Shown here in pieces: positions 60,582 through 64,000 of a stretch of 64,000 bases of DNA. Positions within the stretch are counted from its first letter, which is position 1; each line of letters opens with the position of its first letter. Both the position numbers and the translations under genes were made by a program. The stretch covers positions 263,501-327,500 of the forward strand of contig JAHBTU010000001.1 of NCBI GenBank assembly GCA_019638455.1, given 5' to 3'. Below the pieces are notes generated by a model, which worked only from the letters and a program-made list of their open reading frames with translations, had not been told where the DNA came from and ran no database searches. The stretch comes from Saprospiraceae bacterium. Lineage in GTDB: Bacteria > Bacteroidota > Bacteroidia > Chitinophagales > Saprospiraceae.

Positions 60582-61043
60582 TATGTTGTAGTTGTAGACG
60601 AACAAATGGAGGTACAGTTCGTGCATTTCATCGGATTTTGAAAAGGATAGCGTTTTTCTGACGAATCGACAAATTCTCTGGCGAAGGGTGTTGTTCCAGC
60701 GTTCCACATGAGAAGTTTCCCCGGATTCTTTTCCCACCATCTTGTGTTTGCCTGTATCAATAACCGCGGCGTATGCCTCCCAAAAATCGCTGAACGTTCG
60801 GCATTTTCGATATTCAGGCGGAATCAGTTCCCAAAACCGCCGACAAGATTGTTCGCTTCGGTCGCCGATGAAAAAAGAGACAATTTGACGTGTTCTGCGG
60901 CAAAGTGCTATCCAAACCCAGCGTTTAAAGTCTTTGCAATAGACAAAAGACCATAATTCATCCAGTTCGAGAACGTCTTTTTTCTTGGCCGGAAGCAACG
61001 TGGTCACGATGTCGGGAAGGGACTGCGCTTTTTTTTTATCCAC
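60567..61043 (-). CDS. insB: IS1-family transposase catalytic part (InsB-like)
   Basis: 158 residues read from a GTG at 61043, but probably expressed as an InsA-InsB fusion through -1 slippage at the A9 run (61029-61037). DDE signature: LDELWSFVYCKDFKRWVWIA (first Asp, with IS1-like W/Y pattern), FSDFWEAYAAVIDTGKHKM (second Asp), SHVERWNNTLRQRICRF (Glu), as in IS1 InsB. Intact, so the element may be active. Confidence 0.92.
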   Translation of the reverse strand: MDKKKAQSLPDIVTTLLPAKKKDVLELDELWSFVYCKDFKRWVWIALCRRTRQIVSFFIGDRSEQSCRRFWELIPPEYRKCRTFSDFWEAYAAVIDTGKHKMVGKESGETSHVERWNNTLRQRICRFVRKTLSFSKSDEMHELYLHLFVYNYNISLIK

Positions 61044-61279
61044 CTCAGAGCCGTTTGGTGACTGATGCCAAAGGTTCTGGCAAGACCCCGTGACGAACTG
61101 CGTTCTTGGGCCGCCCTGACGACCATTTCTTTAAATTCCTCGCTTTTCCGAAGCGTTTGAAACACCCCGCCGAAGCCGCAAGCCTTGCATTTGTACTTCG
61201 GATTGCCTGATGCGTTCGACCCGTTTTTCACAATGTGTTCAGAGCCACATTTATGGCAGCATTTTACATCTAATACCAT
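61004..61279 (-). CDS. insA: IS1-family InsA-like zinc-finger/HTH protein
   Basis: 91 residues from the ATG at 61279. A zinc-finger CHKCGSE...YKCKACGFG and an HTH region SRGLARTFGISHQTALRWIK match InsA, which binds IS ends. The frame stops shortly after the A9 run, where slippage would join it to InsB. An ATG at 61318 is inside the terminal inverted repeat and unlikely. Confidence 0.9.
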   Translation of the reverse strand: MVLDVKCCHKCGSEHIVKNGSNASGNPKYKCKACGFGGVFQTLRKSEEFKEMVVRAAQERSSSRGLARTFGISHQTALRWIKKKRSPFPTS

Positions 61280-61330
61280 TTCATAAAGTTTGACGCAAAA
61301 ATACCAAATCACCCCCAAAATGACACTACC

Positions 61331-61498
61331 GGTTTTTTAATTTACTTTTCGGGTAGTTTTTTTCTATTCGCATCATTTGATTTATTGTTGGGCGACTATG
61401 AATTTGCAATGAATATCTATTCCTACATCCACTCATTTTTAAATATCCTAAATAACCTGTTGATATGCGTGGGGTTTTACTTTTCAACAGAGAACTAA
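61331..61498 (+). pseudogene. 3' part of the IS-interrupted membrane protein gene
   Basis: The second copy of the target (61331-61338) followed by codons that read IYFSGSFFLFASFDLLLG, DYEFAMNIYSYIHSFLNILN and NLLICVGFYFSTEN, ending in TAA at 61496-61498. The stop overlaps the ATG of the histidine kinase (TAATG), showing that the membrane protein was translated together with the kinase. No start signal of its own; not expected to be translated now. Confidence 0.85.
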
Positions 61499-62277
61499 TG
61501 TGGGTGATTATCTTTGGCACCACTTTTACGCTTGTGGTGTCACTATTCTTGGTCATATTTATACTTTATTTTCAAAGAAAAAAATATCAACATGACCAAG
61601 AAGTTCGCTTATTGCAAGATACCTTTTTGAATGCGCGTATAGAAATTCAGGAACAAACGCTCGGAACGCTCTCAAGGGAGTTGCACGACAGCATCAATGC
61701 CGAGATATTGAATATCCACCTTAATTTGCTGAACATCAAGGATGACCTCGAAAACCTAACCGAGTCGTCCCAAGCTGAGGTTTTGCCCAAATTGGTGGAA
61801 ACCGACCAAGAAGTCATGGATGTCATGCAGGAACTTCGCCAAATATCGAAGCGGCTTTCTGCTGAGTACTTCGACAATTTTGGGCTGGTGAGGGCCATCG
61901 GGCAAGAGATAACATTCATCAACAAAACAAAGCACCTCACAGCTGAACTGAAAGTGGAGGGCTACGAGCGCGAATTTGACAAAATGAAGTCTTTGGTCTT
62001 GTTCCGCATTCTGCAAGAGGCGTTGAACAACGTAAAAAAACACGCAGAAGCTAAAAAGATAGAAGTCAGCCTAAATTATGCATCGGATGCTTTGCATTTG
62101 CTTATTGCGGACGACGGAGTGGGATTTGACACGAATCAACTGGCAAACCACGATGGCGACGATGGCGCTGGCTTGCGCAACATGAAATATAGAGCCGAGC
62201 AAATTGGGGCCATTTTCCAAATAGATAGTAAACCAACCAAAGGGACACGCATTCACATTCAGTTTCCGCTGTCATAA
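61498..62277 (+). CDS. Sensor histidine kinase (HisKA_3 type, NarX/LiaS-like)
   Basis: 259 residues from the ATG that overlaps the preceding stop (61498). One N-terminal TM helix (VIIFGTTFTLVVSLFLVIFIL), a coiled coil, then the dimerisation-phosphoacceptor motif SRELHDSINAEILNIHLNLL with His, and a HATPase domain with LFRILQEALNNVKKHAEA, LIADDGVGFD and GAGLRNMKYRAEQIGA. Very short periplasmic part, so signal input probably came from the membrane protein now broken by the IS. Paired with the regulator 12 bases downstream. Confidence 0.93.
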   Translation: MWVIIFGTTFTLVVSLFLVIFILYFQRKKYQHDQEVRLLQDTFLNARIEIQEQTLGTLSRELHDSINAEILNIHLNLLNIKDDLENLTESSQAEVLPKLVETDQEVMDVMQELRQISKRLSAEYFDNFGLVRAIGQEITFINKTKHLTAELKVEGYEREFDKMKSLVLFRILQEALNNVKKHAEAKKIEVSLNYASDALHLLIADDGVGFDTNQLANHDGDDGAGLRNMKYRAEQIGAIFQIDSKPTKGTRIHIQFPLS

Positions 62278-62289
62278 TACTATTGTCTG

Positions 62290-62976
62290 ATGACTAAAAC
62301 TACCATCGCACTTGTGGAAGACTCCGTAAAACTCCGTAAGCATTGGGTGGATGAAATCAAAAAACAGGACGATTTTGAGTTGATGTTTGAGGCGAATGAC
62401 GAGAACGAGTTGGCGACCTTTTTTGAAAAGGGACAATACCCCGACTTTTTGGTGCTCGACTTGAATCTTGGCTACGAAAATGCCGGGGTTGAAGTGTTGC
62501 GCCAATTACAGCAAAGTGAAGCAAGCGTCCATGTAGTGGTCTGCACACACAACGTCAGCGAACATATCGTAGCTCAAACACTGGCCTTAGGTGCAAAAGC
62601 ATTCGTGGAAAAAGGGACACCCATAGAAATCACGCGAGCCATCAGAGGCATACAACGCGAAGGAATTCATGTCTCAGAAGAAGTGCTCACGGTACTGCTT
62701 AGAGTGATAAAAGGGTTGGAAATACAAGTAAATCAATTGAAAATACAGGTAAAGGAAAACATCGGCAATCAGGAGGCCGAAAAGATTCCCCTGATTACCG
62801 ATGAGCAAATGCGCGTGCTCAAGCATTTGTGTGCTGGCCTGACCTTCAAGGAAATCGCCAAGAAAGAACGCCTCACAGATAAGGGCGTGGAACATACCAA
62901 AGACCGTTTGTGCGTTCTTTTTGGCGCCACCAATCGCTACGAGTTGACCTACAAAGCCGGCAAGATGGGCTTGTGA
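62290..62976 (+). CDS. NarL/FixJ-type response regulator
   Basis: 228 residues. Receiver domain with VEDSVKLRKHW (acidic pair), phospho-Asp in FLVLDLNLGYEN, Thr in VVCTHNVS and Lys in FVEKGTP; C-terminal LuxR-type HTH, divergent: EQMRVLKHLCAGLTFKEIAKK, LTDKGVEHTKDRLCVLFG. Second gene of the two-component pair. Confidence 0.92.
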   Translation: MTKTTIALVEDSVKLRKHWVDEIKKQDDFELMFEANDENELATFFEKGQYPDFLVLDLNLGYENAGVEVLRQLQQSEASVHVVVCTHNVSEHIVAQTLALGAKAFVEKGTPIEITRAIRGIQREGIHVSEEVLTVLLRVIKGLEIQVNQLKIQVKENIGNQEAEKIPLITDEQMRVLKHLCAGLTFKEIAKKERLTDKGVEHTKDRLCVLFGATNRYELTYKAGKMGL

Positions 62977-62983
62977 AATATCG

Positions 62984-63709
62984 TCAGTTGCAACCTGCGG
63001 CAGAATCTTTCATCGCCTCCACTTGAGCCAAAGCCAGCGCGATATTGTCGGAAACCGATTGCCATTCCCTGCTCAACAACGCATTGCGGGTGTGTTCAAG
63101 GCAGACAAGCGCCGCCTCCGTCACTCTTTCACAGCCCAAAAGTCCTTTGGAAAGCACTTCCGTGTCGCGTAGCACGCGCTCGGCGTGTTCCAATTTCTGG
63201 GCAAGAATGTGAAAGTCTTTGGAGGCCAGCCCATCCGTCAGGTCGAGCCGAATGACGGATGAGTTGGACTGCAAAATATCGGAAGGCTTGAAGGAGGTGG
63301 ATGGTGTGTCTTTGTCTTGTTCGAGCAAGCAGACAGCGGCGGCGTTGGCCATACGGCGAGCTTGTAGCCGCGCTTCCGTGGCACGCACGATGACGGAATT
63401 CAAGTCGTTCCCCTCCGTGAAGGAATTGAGCCAGTTGCAATAGTAGCGGCCCATCTCGGCGGCACTGCGGGCTTCGTGGCAATATAGCCCGGCAAAAGCC
63501 ACAGACTCAAACTCCTCGTTCATTTGCATTAGTTTGGTCAGCAGGTAGGCCCAATCATTGGTGTTAATGGCATCGTTGAGCGTTTTTTCGATTTTGCTTG
63601 CGGTGCGGCGCACCCATTCGAGGGTCTCCGGGCTGTCGCTGTTGTTGGCAAAAACGCCGTGGGGATTGAACGCGAATATCAATATGAAAAGAAAAAGCCA
63701 GTGTTTCAT
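62984..63709 (-). CDS. Secreted alpha-helical protein, unrecognised
   Basis: 241 residues. Signal peptide MKHWLFLFILIFAFNPHGVFA, then a helical domain with five Cys in the mature part (YCHEARSAAEMGRYYCNWL, AAAVCLLEQDKD, LLGCERVTEAALVCLEHTR). No known family. Convergent with the regulator gene, seven bases between them. Confidence 0.75.
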   Translation of the reverse strand: MKHWLFLFILIFAFNPHGVFANNSDSPETLEWVRRTASKIEKTLNDAINTNDWAYLLTKLMQMNEEFESVAFAGLYCHEARSAAEMGRYYCNWLNSFTEGNDLNSVIVRATEARLQARRMANAAAVCLLEQDKDTPSTSFKPSDILQSNSSVIRLDLTDGLASKDFHILAQKLEHAERVLRDTEVLSKGLLGCERVTEAALVCLEHTRNALLSREWQSVSDNIALALAQVEAMKDSAAGCN

Positions 63710-63800
63710 GTTGCGCTATTTTTAAGGTGAGAGATGATTAAGTATTAACTCTCACGCGAAAAGATAGTTTGAAAAAGAGGCTATTCTCCAAGTGTTTTTT

Positions 63801-64000
63801 TCAGAAACCAGTGGGATTGCGCTGTTCGAGGCAGGGCCTTGCCGGGGTGGATTTGACGCGCAATATCATCGCCACAAAAGGTGCGCTGGCGGCAGGCTTG
63901 GGCAAATCCACTTGCTCGTTTTTTCCCAGCGTCCATTCTGTCTGAAAAAATCGAAAAGCATAGCCAGAACGGAAACCCACAAACAGGTTTTTTCCAAACA
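63801..64000 (-). CDS. Partial gene running off the window end
   Basis: An open frame on the minus strand with no start inside the window, ending in TGA (63803-63801). About 65 residues are visible (FGKNLFVGFRSGYAFRFF, TEWTLGKNEQVDLPKP, APFVAMILRVKSTPARPCLE). Hydrophobic and basic pattern; not recognised. It is upstream of the secreted protein 62984-63709 on the same strand, and possibly in its operon. Confidence 0.6.
   Translation of the reverse strand, partial: FGKNLFVGFRSGYAFRFFQTEWTLGKNEQVDLPKPAASAPFVAMILRVKSTPARPCLEQRNPTGF

Larger units (their letters stand above)
60560..61330 (-). mobile_element. IS1-family insertion sequence, 771 bp, complete
   Basis: Perfect 14-bp terminal inverted repeats GGTAGTGTCATTTT (60560-60573) and AAAATGACACTACC (61317-61330), flanked by an 8-bp direct target duplication GGTTTTTT (60552-60559 and 61331-61338). 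It carries insA (61004-61279) and insB (60567-61043) on the minus strand with a nine-A slippery run (61029-61037) for -1 frameshifting. Length, organisation and end sequence fit IS1. The exact, undecayed junctions imply a recent insertion. Confidence 0.95.

Overview
The window looks like one contiguous chromosome segment from a member of the Bacteroidota, most likely the Saprospirales/Chitinophagales side of the phylum. This rests on type IX secretion (T9SS) sorting tails of both kinds (type A at the end of the 23423-26101 frame, gliding-motility type B at the end of 44072-46339), an outer-membrane TonB/beta-barrel receptor, many Sec and lipoprotein signal peptides, little Shine-Dalgarno signal, and promoter-like sites fitting the Bacteroidetes consensus TTTG-N19-21-TAnnTTTG (best at 53245-53276 and 57687-57717). 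I see no rRNA, tRNA or CRISPR array.

Layout. 0-5 kb: a Cys-rich lipoprotein, an exported TPR-CHAT peptidase and a small three-gene operon that ends in a 43-codon gene and starts with an apparent nonsense codon. 5-9 kb: homogentisate dioxygenase, a GlsB/YeaQ membrane protein and a GH13 amylase. 8.7-15.4 kb: two copies of a 180-bp intergenic repeat bracket a block holding a TIR-TPR-SDR fusion protein, a TlpA-like thioredoxin lipoprotein, a DUF1990/YndJ pair and a DUF4846 protein. 15.6-23.4 kb: membrane proteins, a PiT-like carrier, a TPR-LytS-type kinase, RmuC, a GIN-domain lipoprotein and an HTH regulator.

23.4-31.3 kb is the most unusual stretch. It is one minus-strand operon (lipoprotein C, chimera 2, lipoprotein B, chimera 1, lipoprotein A, large secreted hydrolase) made by tandem duplication and gene fusion. 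Two likely frame shifts lie at T runs, and an array of helically phased palindromes sits upstream. The large secreted hydrolase is split into two frames by what look like two compensating one-base shifts.

31.4-47 kb: subtilase, TonB-type receptor, PyrF, a minimal kinase-like protein, a PolX/PHP protein coupled to an M20 amidohydrolase, a class III cyclase, a roughly 280-bp heptamer repeat in front of ferrochelatase, and a PKD/T9SS adhesin-like protein. 46.5-57.6 kb: TsaC-like protein, double-ABC peptide ATPase, RNase D, glycosyltransferase, DEDDh exonuclease, orphan ABC permease, a membrane-tethered REC-AraC regulator, a MITE-like element, GH53 galactanase and an aminotransferase. 57.7-64 kb: an anchored Ppx/GppA-like protein, an unknown protein, and a two-component operon whose first gene is interrupted by a 771-bp IS1-family element. 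Removing the IS and one 8-bp target duplication restores a 208-residue membrane protein that joins the downstream kinase through a TAATG stop-start overlap. The window ends inside a minus-strand gene.

The genes are mostly housekeeping or surface and secretion functions, not a single pathway. The best candidates for undescribed biology are the TIR-TPR-SDR fusion and the hydrolase/lipoprotein cassette operon with its phased palindrome array.
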